Shown here: positions 54,101 to 64,000 of the stretch, piece after piece
Layout of the letters: the number at the start of each line of letters is the position of its first letter
How positions within the stretch are numbered: the first letter of the stretch is position 1
NCBI GenBank assembly: GCA_001599935.1
Contig: BCIJ01000016.1
Span: 302,108-366,107, forward strand
Reading direction: 5' to 3'
Length of the DNA stretch: 64,000 nucleotides
Origin: Holtermannia corniformis
Lineage: Eukaryota; Basidiomycota; Tremellomycetes; Holtermanniales
Notes under the pieces: model-generated
Databases searched by the model: none
What the model was told of the DNA's origin: nothing
Seen by the model: only the letters and a program-made list of their open reading frames with translations
Translations under genes and position numbers: made by a program

Positions 54101-55282
54101 GCAAAGCCTGCTGCTGCTGGGCGTGCAACTGCTGAGCATGCAACTGCTGCTGCTGCCTCTGCGCCGCCAGCGCCTGATCCGGTTGTTCCCCCGGCTGGCC
54201 CAATCCCAGTCCCGCCTGCTGCTGTTGCTGCTGTTGCTGTTGCTGCTGCTGCTGCTTACTCCTGTTCGTCCACGCAATCTCAAAAGGGGCAAGATACGCC
54301 GCATACGCCGCCGCCAAATGCTCGGCCGTGACCAGACTACTCTTGCCCGCGGCACCGGGCAACGGCGCTTCAACAGGCAAGCGCTCCGGCAGGCCAAAGT
54401 ACGGCACAAGTTTCGGCCACGCGGCCGAGGCTGAGACTTTGGCGTAGCCTCCTGCGTTGGAGATTGCGAGAAAGAGACGAAAGATGTCGAGTTTGTGCGA
54501 GGTCCCGATCGGGAGCGTGCCGGCGGATTCACCGGTCGTGAGGGCCGGTGGGAGCGGCGTGCCGCGTTTGGTCATGAACATGCCGAGGTGCGCTAGCAGT
54601 TGTTGAGCTTGCGCTGCGTGAGGCGGTTGAGTTGGAGGGGGTGCGCTCGGCGCACTCGGCGGTGGCGTCGGCGCGGCAGCGTTCAGACTAGCAGGCGGTG
54701 ACATTGCGCTGACGCGCGGTGAAGGCGACGGAGCAGCGGGCGAGCCCGCGGCGGTCCCCTGAGAGCTCTGCCGTGTTCTTTGTTGATTATTATTCTGCTG
54801 CAGGGCCTCGAGCTGCGGGATCAGCCTCGAACATGGACAATCGCTCAACCGACCTGGCGTGCGAGCTCGGCGTTGGGACCGCCCTGCTGCCTTGACATTT
54901 GGAGTTTCATAAAGAATTGGGCCTGTTGATCCATTGGCAAACTCTTGACGTGGGCGAGCTGGGCTGCGAGGTGGGGAGGGATCTGACCAGCCTGAAGTTG
55001 CTGGAGTTGCTGGAGTTGCGGCTGTTGCGCACTCTGTGGACGCTGCATCGACTGCGCTTGTTGCGCTTGCCTGGACCGATCAGCTCGGCCGCTCGGAGCG
55101 ATACCGTCGACGCACAGAAACTGGACGAGCGCAGGGTTAGGGGCCTGACCGGCCATGTGCAGATTCGGCTGCTGCTGCTGCATCGCCTGCATCATCGCCA
55201 TCGCCTGCATCCTCCGCTGCTGATCCGCCGCGGCGGTCGATGGGCCCGGCCCCGGCTGACCTGGTTGCTGATCCGGATTCAT
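52273..55282 (-). CDS. SWI1: Swi1-like ARID subunit of SWI/SNF
   Basis: ATG 55,282 (MNPDQQPGQPGPGP). Gln/Pro-rich N-terminus; an intron after LVQFL (about 55,112-55,068) and another after ELARQ (about 54,858-54,818) join in frame. The ARID domain follows (LGMFMTKRGTPLPPA, LDIFRLFLAISNAGGYAKV, AWPKLVPYFGLP, EHLAAAYAAYLAPFE), which binds DNA in SWI/SNF complexes. Then long Gln/His/Pro runs including pure glutamine tracts, an intron at about 53,740-53,703, and the conserved C-terminal helical domain (RFRVEYKPLQR, WDLEQIALDTARAARER, LLELLDLITESAFG, LSKLALIDANREVLATL). About 960 aa. It is nuclear and, from its family, part of nucleosome remodelling. TGA at 52,273-52,275. Confidence 0.88.
53985..54260. 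repeat. CAG/CAA microsatellites in Swi1
   Basis: Within the coding exon, pure (TGC)n on the plus strand covers about 54,061-54,096, flanked by mixed TGT/TGC codons. A second run lies at about 54,214-54,257. They encode glutamine tracts in the disordered region and are likely length-polymorphic. Confidence 0.9.
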
Positions 55283-56100
55283 CCGTGCTGGCGGTGCTAT
55301 CGTACTGATGCATCCGTCAGCTGCTGATCGACGCTCGCTCCGGGGACGCGTACCGTCTGCGCGCTGCTTGTTTGGCCCGGGGATGCCGTGGCTCGTTGCC
55401 GGTGCACCTTCGGCAATCTCGCCCGCGGCACCAGCCGATAGGGGCCAGTGGCTCAAACGGGGGTTCGGATTTACGCTATTACCGCCGAGGGGTTAGTGGC
55501 AACCGCGCTCCATGCAACCGCTGCGAGAGCGCTGCAGCTCGTTCAGCACCCAACGGTCGCGCGATAACGTCTCTAGCAGGAAGATATGCCATAAGTACTG
55601 TCAATGCCGCTTCCATCCGTGACAGCTGGTCTAGTGACTATCCTTCTACTGTCCATCTAAGAGTTTGCGAGTTGGTGCAGCTGCTGCCGTGCTCCCCACA
55701 CACCGCGCAGCTCGAATCAGTACTGCTACAGACTGCATGCCACGATATCCACCGCAGCGGTGTGAAGCAGGTGATGTGCGCGTGGTCTTGAGTGAATGCG
55801 GTTAGGAAGCAAGCCCACCGCTCGGGAGGGCATTGACGACTAGAGACTCTCGTATGCATACTTGGCTCTCTGGGCAGGCTCTGAACAGGAAAAGTCATCC
55901 AGCTGACACGTCTATGTACATGTCTATCGAGCTCAGGCGCAGCGGGATCAACGCCGTAATGCCGACATCCACGTGCGCCGAGGGGTTTGCGTTTTGGCGA
56001 GTTCGACCACCTTACTGCACTCTACAGGTCACTCGGCCGTACAAAGGATCACCCGTCGACCTCGTCGCCAAGAGCACCGCTCGGCTTGCGCACATCAACC
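55283..56100. promoter_or_regulatory. Divergent intergenic region Swi1/IleRS
   Basis: No supported gene. The open minus frame above 55,282 lacks an ATG. It probably holds both promoters and the Swi1 leader. A CACGTG box stands near 55,970. Confidence 0.45.
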
Positions 56101-59100
56101 ATGTCATTCCCACGATATGACCGTACGCTGCTCCCCCTCTACAGACCCAAGCTAACATCCCGCAGCGTCGGTCCCTATCAACATTCCAAAGTCGGAAGAG
56201 ACCGTGCTCGAGTTTTGGCGCGCGATCGATGCGTTCAAGACGTCGCAAAAGCTCTCAGAGGGCAAGCCTGAATTCTCGTTTTACGACGGCCCGCCGTTCG
56301 CGACGGGTAAGCCCCACTATGGGCACTTGCTCGCCGGCACCATCAAGGTTAGTGCTGTCATCGGTGCTTGGTGTTATTGGACAGCTTGAACTCGGTGCGG
56401 GACGTTTGGTCTGTGCGGTCGTTCCCGTCTCGGCAGCTGTTCAACGCTGGCGGCATAGACACATCGCACAGTCGCTGTTACGCATATGGATGTGGCTCTT
56501 CTCGATAGCTTCGCCCACATTGTTGTGCGGCTTGTACCAACACCTCGCGAGCTGCCGTCAGCTTAGTCAGGGTGTGCAAGCTGCACGGCGCCAACGGAGA
56601 GCTCGAGAAGATCATCTGCGTCCACGATTCCGACTCTTTTTGCAGCTTAGTCACCATTCATATCTTGGGTACGCAAAGCCCGCACCGTGCGGTTGCGACG
56701 GCCTGCAAGCTACCGGTAGCTTTGGGCGTTGACTGGGCCGCCGCACAGAGTCGGCCGTTGTCATTCCCTGCTGACGCTAGACTTGCCGAGATTGTGCAGT
56801 CAAGCGGACTTGCAGCTGCAATCGTGACAGCTGAATTCGGACGGTCAGCCTCGAGATGTCAAGCTGTTTCTCGTAGCATCGGGGCAAGACTGCGCGACGC
56901 GACGTCATTGTCCCAGCTGCAGCAGAACGTCGACGATCGCAGCGTCAACTCTTTCTGTTGGAGAGCCCTGCATAGGGGAGACGCAGCGTGGCCGTAGCCA
57001 AGCGGCTGTTGGCCCTCCCTCCGTCCTCGTCCACTGATTTTCCGTCACGCTTTTCGTCATCTTTACTATATGACTCGTCGACGGGATACACCTGCACGTC
57101 TCTGATGCTCTCGTTTCGAGCGACGCTCGCCTGTGTACATCCTCTGGACAAGCTAGCCATCTTGGCTGTATCTCCGCGTCTCTTGTTGGTCGCAGCGTAC
57201 ATCGATTTGCGTTACCTTTGGTAACAACCAGCAGCGGCTGCTGTCTTCGCGCATCGGTGTCTTTGCTTCGTGCACTTTGGTCATTCCAGTGCGGTCGTCC
57301 TAGAGCTTCATACCTGCTTCAGCTTAGAGGTCGAGGCAACTGCATGAGGCCACAGGGCTTCATCTCATGTTGCGCCGCCCCGTAACTCTCAAAGGTTGAG
57401 GTAGCTTTTGTCTTTGTAGCATGGCGACCGCGCGTCCACGGTTGGTCTGTTAGCATTGGCGTACAGGGTCATACTCTTTCGTACGCAGACCAGCTTTCGA
57501 GTGGAATGGACTTTGCCGATATATGCCAGTTGTCGAACCCAAGGCATGTCTTGCAGTTCACCCTTGCAGCGTCGCCGGTCCTTCGTCTTAGCGCAGAGCG
57601 ATCGTTTGACCCTCGCCGGCTGATTGCCCAGCCGCACGCCCCGCCGTGCTCTGATGTCGGTGTGCCATAATCACAGCGTTGCAGAGGTCATATGATGACA
57701 ACGCCCGTGACACGACCGTCTTCTCCCGCCCACCCCACAAATGACCGAGCTGACCTCGCAGGACATTGTAACCCGACATGCGCACTCTACCGGCCACCAC
57801 GTCGAGCGCCGGTTTGGTTGGGACACGCACGGTCTCCCCGTCGAGCACGAGATTGACAAAAAGCTCGGCATCTCTGGCAAGGCCGACGTGATGGCGCTTG
57901 GGATTGAAAACTACAACAAAGAGTGCCGCGACATTGTCATGCGGTACTCGGCCGAGTGGAAGGACACGGTCGAACGCATGGGTCGGTGGATCGACTTTGA
58001 CACGGGCTACAAGACGCTCGACTTGTCGTTTATGGAGTCGGTCTGGTGGGTGTTTGGTCAGCTGTGGGAGAAGCAGCAGGTCTACCGCGGCCTCCGCGTC
58101 ATGCCCTACTCGATGGGCTGCACGACACCATTGTCAAACTTTGAGGCCGGAGAGGACTACCGCATGGTCTCGGATCCAGCCGTGACCGTCGCCTTCCCCC
58201 TCGTCGACGACCCTTCGACCTCGCTGCTTGCGTGGACGACGACCCCATACACCCTCCCTTCCAACCTCGGCCTCTGTGTGCACCCCGACTTCAACTACAT
58301 CAAGATCCACGATATCGAGCGAGATCAAAACTTTATCCTGCTCGAGGCTTTGCTCGGTACAATCTACAAGGAGCTACAGGGCGGCAAGAAGCAAGATCCG
58401 AAAAAGCCCAAGTACAAAAAGGTCGGGACGTTCAAGGGTTCCGACATGAAAGGCTGGCGCTACGTGCCCATGTTTGATTACTTTACCGAGCAGGTGCGTT
58501 CGCCGACGTTGATCGGTGCTGACCCGCGCAGTACGAGGACCGAGCGTTCCGCGTGTTGACAGATACATATGTCACTGCCGAGTCGGGTACCGGGATCGTC
58601 CACCAGGCGCCTGCGTTTGGTGACGATGACCACCGTATTGCCAAGGAGCACGGTGTCGTGCGGGAAGACGAGATCCCGCCATGCCCGATTGACGAGACGG
58701 GTAAATTCACCAGCGAAGTCCCAGAGTACCAAGGCAAGGGTGTCAAGGTGGGTTCTCGGTATCACTCGAACGCGCTCACACCGTGCAGGAAGCCGATCCA
58801 TTCATCATTAAAGACTTGCAAAAGACTGGCCGGTTGATCGTCCGCACGGACATTATGCACAGCTACCCCTTTTGCTGGCGGTGAGTTGCGCCACGCATGT
58901 TCTGCGCTGACCCCGGCAGCTCTGGCACTCCCCTCATCTACCGCGCCATTCCCGTGTGGTTTGTCCGCGTTACCAACATCAAAGACAAGCTCGTCGCCAA
59001 CAACGAAAAGACCCGATGGTAAGTGCCGTCGCTGCGTCGTCGCTGACATCTCAGGGTACCCGAGCACGTTGGCGAGGGTCGATTCGGCGGTTGGTTGAAA

Positions 59101-61260
59101 AACGCGCGCGACTGGAACATTTCGCGAAATCGGTATTGGGGCACACCTATCCCACTCTGGGCGAGCGAGGACTACAAGGAGGTCAGTATGCGAACCGCGC
59201 GCGACCCAGCTGACCCCGCAGATTGTCTGCATCAGCTCGGTGCAGCAGCTCGAGGAGCTCTCTGGCGTCACGGGTATCACCGACCTTCACCGGGAAAGCA
59301 TTGACGGCATCACCATTCCGTCAAAGGAGGGCCGTGGCGACTTGCGAAGGATCGAAGAGGTCTTTGACTGCTGGTTCGAGTCGGGCAGGTGAGTGCGTCC
59401 GAATCATACTATCGAGCTGACACCCGCAGCATGCCCTACGCTCAGTCGCACTACCCGTTTGAGAACGAGACGCGGTTCAAGAACTCGTTCCCGGCCGACT
59501 TCGTGTCCGAGGGTATCGACCAGACTCGTGGGTGGTTCTACACCCTCTTGGTGTTGGCGACCCACCTGTTCGATACGGCGCCATGGAAAAACTTGATCGT
59601 TTCGGGTCTTGTCCTTGCGGCGTGCGTCTATCGACCTGGCGGATTGTGCTAACCCCGCAGTGACGGCAAGAAGATGAGCAAAAAGTTGAAAAACTACCCC
59701 GACCCGATGGACGTTGTCAACAAGTATGGTGCTGACGCCGTTCGGTATGTCTCCACAAACATGTGCACCCGCTGACTATCAGAATGTTCCTCATCAACTC
59801 ACCGATCGTTCGCGGAGACAACCTCCGCTTCCGCGAGGAAGGTGTCAAGGACGTGTTGAGCAACGTCATCTTGAAGTGGGTCAACTCGTTCAACTTCTAT
59901 CTCGGCCAGGTCGAGCTCTTTGAGAACGCCAACGGTGCGGCGTTCACCTACGACCACGATGCGCCAAAGTCGGCCAACGTCATGGACCGCTGGATCCTGG
60001 CCCGCTGTCAATCCCTCATCAAGCTCGTGCGCGAGGAGATGGACGGTGAGTCGATAAAGCCGTTGAGACCCGTCTAACAAGACAGCCTACCGCCTGTACA
60101 CTGTCATTCCCCGCTTGCTCGACCTCATCAACGATCTTACCAACTGGTACATTCGCTTCAACCGGCGACGGCTCAAGGGCGAGGGCGGCGTCGAGGACAC
60201 CAAAGCGGCTCTCAACACCCTGTACGAGACCCTATTCACTCTGTGTCTCACAATGGTGGGTTTGACAATGTTGGAAAGCGCTGACCCGGCAGTCGTCCTT
60301 CACCCCTTATATCTGCGAGACCATCTACCAAGGTCTGCAACCGTCGGCCGGTGCGGCACGAGATCCCAAGGTCGACGTGCGCTCGGTCCACTTTGTGCCG
60401 TTCCCCGAGGTCCGCGCCGAGTACTTTGACCCCGTCATCGAACGCCAGGTGCAACGTCTCAAGACCGTCATCGACCTCGGCCGTGTCATCCGCGAGAAGA
60501 AGCTCATCAAGATCAGGGTGGGTACAGATCGCTTCGTCTTGATCTTGCTGACACGCCTCAGGTCCCTCTCAAGGAGCTCATCATCTACCACCCCGACGTC
60601 GAGTACCAAGATGATATCCGATCACTGCAGCAATATGTCCAGGACGAGCTCAACGTGGTCAACCTCAACTTCACCACCGACGAGCACGCGGTCGGCATTC
60701 GCTACAAGGCTGTGGCCGACTGGGGTGTGCTCGGACGCAAGCTGCGCAAAGACATGGGCCGCGTCAAGAAGGCTTTGCCGGATGTGCCTTCCGACAATGT
60801 CAAGGCGTACCAAACGACAGGCAAAATCACCGTCGACGGCATCGACTTGATCGCAGGTGATCTACAGGTCAACCGCTACGTCGACCTCGGTGAGCAAGAC
60901 GTGTACGAGTCGGGGACGGACAACGACGTTGTCATTCTGCTCGACACTCGGCGGCATGCCGATCTCGAGCACATGGCTCTCGTCCGCGAGATCACGGCTC
61001 GTGTCAACAAACTGCGCAAGGAGGCTGGTCTCAAGCCTACCGACAAGGCGTACATCTTCTACCGGTACGAGGACGGATGCGAGGATCTGCTGCGGCCTGC
61101 GCTCCTTGGTCAAGAGGAACAGCTGCAACGAGCGATTGGCGGTGTTCCACTAGAGCTTAGCCAAGCGCCAGAGAGTCTTGTGCTCGTGCACGAGCAGGGC
61201 GGCGTCGAGGACAAGCTGCCATCGGAGCGCTTCGTGTGCTCGCTTGCCAAGGCAGAGTAG
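56101..61260 (+). CDS. ILS1: Cytosolic isoleucyl-tRNA synthetase
   Basis: Class I synthetase charging tRNA-Ile. ATG 56,101 (MSFPRYD); intron 1 gives [24 protein letters not shown]. The HIGH-type motif is [13 protein letters not shown] 1,414-nt intron (56,348-57,761; GTTAGT donor, GCTGAC branch, CGCAG acceptor) splits it from [31 protein letters not shown]. The editing domain follows ([27 protein letters not shown]), then [50 protein letters not shown] and the KMSKS loop [14 protein letters not shown]. The anticodon-binding helical domain and the eukaryotic C-terminal extension run to TAG at 61,258. About 1,070 aa, about 13 introns, other introns 38-50 nt. No mitochondrial presequence, so this is the cytosolic form. 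Confidence 0.95.
56348..57761 (+). other. Unusually long intron in ILS1
   Basis: 1,414 nt, against 35-50 nt for nearly all others in the window. It contains a 141-codon plus frame (56,572-56,997, no ATG) with a stretch [24 protein letters not shown], faintly like an adenylate-forming enzyme core, and smaller frames. It may be an insertion into a small intron. No terminal repeats were found by eye. Confidence 0.65.
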
Positions 61261-61394
61261 ATGACATTTGTAGAGCCATGCATCGCAGTAGTATACAAAC
61301 ATAAGACAGTCGATATGATTGAGCGATAGGGAGTGCAGAGGTTGGTGGGATACAAGACCAAACAGAAAGCGAAAAGCGAAAAATCGTACTGTAT

Positions 61395-63089
61395 CTAGAG
61401 CTCGTTTGGCACCCGGCCATGCCACACGCCGTCCTTGTATAGACCCTGATCGTGCGCCTGGGATACATGCTTGAAGTAGGCGCGGACCTCTGACTCTTCG
61501 ACGACAGCTTTGCCTGCGCTGATCAGCCAACGTCACGACTTGAGGACGTACCACCTGAACATGTAGCCTTGGCCTTCATCTGCGAACACAGGTCGTCGAT
61601 GACCAAATCGTCCGAGCTCTGCCAATCAGTCACGTCACAGAACAGTCCGCATGACTCACTGTAAACTCCCGCCGAACATTCTCCCAGAGCTCGAGCGGCT
61701 TCCAGATCCGGCCATTCTTCGAGATGATGTGGATCTCCTCGTCTTGGCAGACTGGGCCAAAGGTGTTCAGCACAGGGCCTGACGGTGCAGCTTCTGATAC
61801 GCCCGAGCCAGCACGCGAGCCGGTTCCAGACGTAGCGGGCGACGGCATCGTGGCCGAACTTGACGGCGATGGGTTGTTGAGGAACTGACTGGGTGAGAAT
61901 GCCGATTGGGACGACGGCACCGACGAGATTGGTGTGTACGCGCCGACGTTTGGACTTGTTTGCAGCAGCTGCTGAAGCTGCGCTTGGAACAGGTCGTTTG
62001 CATTCGATGGCTCCAGGTCGGGCACATTGTTGAACGGGTCCGTGTTACCCGACTGGATCAGCGACGCGAGAAAGTCGTCCATCAACGCCTCGTTTGGATC
62101 CTTTTGTGTGACGTCGCGGTACTGGGTGAACATGGGAACCTGAGCCGGAGCTGTTGCCGGTGGCGGGGGCGCAAGCGCACTCTCATCCCGGTACGACATG
62201 TAGTTTGGAGCCGTGTTGAGCAGAGTGAAGGGTGTGGGGTTGTTGCCCTGTGCGAGAGTCTCGGGGCCGGGGAAGGATTGCGCATTGTTGGCAGCGGGGT
62301 AGAAGGACGCAAGCAGAGCCTGTACGTCGGCATCGGTCTGCGCCTGTGACTGCGCGTTGGCGTCAGAACTCAGAGTTGACCACGCTGCACTGCTCTCCGA
62401 GCTCTCTCGGTGCGCAAAGGTTGGGTGCGGCGGAGACGACTTTTTCTGCGGCTGCGATTGACCGGCAACAAATGCGTTGAAGGGGTCGGCGTGGAATGTC
62501 TGGGCTGGCCCCGACGCATCCGTACTCGAGCTTACAATGCTCTCGGGCGAATCTTGCACGCTGGCGAGGCTGCCTTCGGTGGCTGGTGGGCTTGGCGGTT
62601 TGATTTGGTTGCCGCTCGGAAGGGGAACCGAAAAGGTGAACGCAGATTGCTTGAGCGCGACGTTCTCCTGCTGCAGGCGTGCCAGCAGCTCTCGCAGGTT
62701 TTCGTTTTCGACGCTGACGCCGTATTGCTTGTTCTCGAGCTCTGCGACTTTGGCTTCGAGCTAGGCAAGTCAGCGTTGATGGGCGCAGCGCAGCTGAACG
62801 CACATCCTTGACTCGCGCCTCTCGCCGCTCTCGGAACGCTTTTTGTGCCGCCCTAAGCCTGTCAGAATGCTATAACGCGACGGGTGATTGCTCACCTATT
62901 TTGCTCCTTGCGCTTGTTCAGCTTGGCAGGGTCTTTTGCCTCTTTTGCCTCCCCGTTAGACTTGCGTCGTGTTCCCCGAGTGTTCTTCTTCTTGTCCTCG
63001 TGGCCGGAAGGATCCTCGTCGGACGAAACTGCGGCGAGTCAATACTAGTTCGCAGTGCTTGTTCAATGGACCGGCTAGCTTCCATTTGA
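61395..63089 (-). CDS. YAP1: AP-1-like bZIP transcription factor (Yap1/Pap1 type)
   Basis: Oxidative-stress regulator controlled by nuclear export. The basic region reads KLNKRKEQNRAAQKAFRERREARVKDLE, with the fungal AP-1 signature (Q/N-R-x-A-Q-x-x-F-R), followed by a leucine zipper (LEAKVAELENKQYGVSVENENLRELLARL). A long Ser/Pro/Gln-rich region follows. The C-terminal Cys-rich domain is present: VCQDEEIHIISKNGR and SDDLVIDDLCSQMKAKATCSG, with the Cys pair spaced as in the Yap1/Pap1 export-signal region. Exons are joined by introns near 62,900-62,855, 62,805-62,765, 61,660-61,623 and 61,558-61,515. The first exon and start codon upstream of the acceptor at about 63,030 (SSDEDPSGHEDKKKN) are unresolved. 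It converges on ILS1, with 134 bp between stops. Confidence 0.88.
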
Positions 63090-64000
63090 CGCCATTGTGT
63101 CGGCATTTGGCTTCATGTGCAAGCGCGATATTGCGATAACGGACTCGTAGGGATACATGAGCCTGCGCAGCTGGTGAATCAATCACTGCTGCAACCCTGG
63201 AGATAGAGAAGGCATTGACAGCTGCTTTCCTCTCCAGCGCTGGCCCCGACAGAGCCCTGGCGCTTGTACAGCAGATGACTGCTGGCACTCGTCATCCTGT
63301 TCTCCAGTATACGCACGGCGTCAACCCGGACGGTAACGAGCGAGTCGATGTTCGTTAATCCTTCTGCGATGCGTCCCGCTCCGTAGCGGGATTGGGCAAC
63401 CAGCCAGCGACATCTGCAGGCTGATGCCCATTCAAGTGACTGACGGCGAGACACAGTGAACGTCGACAGCTGCGAAGCTAGGAGCCTGCCGACGTCTCGC
63501 ACTGTGGCGAATGCGCAAAGCTGACCAGATAGAACGCGCGCGGTTTCGATAGTTGTGTAGCTTGGCGGCTACACTAGTGTCCGTTGCGCGGCGGCAGGGG
63601 GATGATGGATGCACAACGTCACCAGTGTCTCACCAGCTTCTGTTTAGCAACTGGCATGTATACAGGTCAAGACGTTAAGAGACTAGCGATCGGCTCTATA
63701 TCAACGCGCTACGTGTGCGGGCAGACACCGTTGACCTCGCGATTGCGTGTCGCCCATAGGCTCGGCAAGATCACACTGGCGGCACGTACCCAACGCGAGC
63801 GTCTGGCAGTGTGGACGCAGCCGACTCGCTGCGTGAACTGCCTCGTATCGGCATCTGCAGGGTTGCGTACCGTGTCCGGTGCTCTATCCATTCAAGGGCC
63901 GGGTCCCATCCTTTCCTTTGACGGTGATGTGACTGATATTCCACACCCAGCCTGACGCCCAGTCCCACGAGCGTAGTGTCCTTTCCGAATCCCGCTCGGT
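63090..64000. other. Right window edge, no gene resolved
   Basis: Should contain the promoter and first exon of the AP-1 gene (candidate piece with RYRNIALAHEAKCRHNGVKWKLA ending at a GTCCAT donor near 63,077). A plus frame at 63,584-63,955 is open, but its composition is not convincing. No RNA gene or repeat seen. Confidence 0.35.

Noticed and set aside
53429..54331. Long plus-strand ORFs rich in Val, Leu and Ala opposite Swi1
   Set aside because: They are antisense shadows of CAG/CAA glutamine tracts.
56572..56997. Calling the frame in the ILS1 intron an adenylate-forming enzyme
   Set aside because: Only one short, weak resemblance; no ATG, no core A-domain motifs.
1..64000. CRISPR arrays, bacterial operons or prophage
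   Set aside because: The intron-rich genes, eEF3, Swi1 and tRNA introns show nuclear fungal DNA. No regularly spaced repeats were seen.

Overview
The window looks like nuclear DNA of a basidiomycete fungus. It encodes the fungal-specific translation factor eEF3, a Yap1/Pap1-type AP-1 factor with its cysteine-rich C-terminal domain, a Swi1 ARID subunit and a secreted AA14-like copper-oxygenase candidate. Genes are GC-rich, packed head to tail, and broken by many tiny introns (mostly 34-50 nt, GTNNGN donors, CTGAC/CTAAC branch points, CAG/TAG acceptors). The phylum call is confident. The subphylum (Pucciniomycotina or Ustilaginomycotina) cannot be settled by reading alone. Exon joins below were made by hand from splice signals, frame and comparison between paralogues.

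Layout, left: 0.7-2.3 kb an Arg/Ser-rich protein (-). 2.5-9.4 kb three tandem F-box-like paralogues (+) with shared intron positions, an aldo/keto reductase between copies two and three, and a decayed reductase start. 9.9-10.15 kb an intron-containing tRNA-Arg and a decayed copy. 10.8-14.6 kb eEF3. 14.7-18 kb a second aldo/keto reductase and an MDR oxidoreductase. 18-24 kb four uncharacterised genes, two with a transmembrane segment and one with a duplicated domain. 24.5-27.4 kb a long disordered/coiled-coil protein (-). 28-34 kb OHCU decarboxylase, cytidine deaminase and a SulP/STAS/cyclic-nucleotide-domain vacuolar transporter. 34.3-35.8 kb the AA14-like secreted protein.

Middle, 36-50.6 kb, is accessory DNA: lineage-specific paralogous families (a phospholipase-D-fold family with two near-complete copies and at least three fragments; a PPQPP-motif family with two copies; small Cys-rich or C2H2-like proteins), two tRNA-Gln(CTG) genes lying in the arms of a large inverted duplication, a dispersed repeat also seen near 4.4 kb and at the left edge, a 72-bp tandem duplication, an ambiguous base and several in-frame stops.

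Right, 50.8-64 kb, returns to housekeeping: Aha1 (Hsp90 co-chaperone, here with an apparent tail anchor), Swi1, cytosolic isoleucyl-tRNA synthetase with a 1.4-kb intron, and the AP-1 factor. The best candidate for something undescribed is the PLD-like/PPQPP/Cys-rich cluster framed by the tRNA-bearing inverted repeat at 37.4-46.6 kb.
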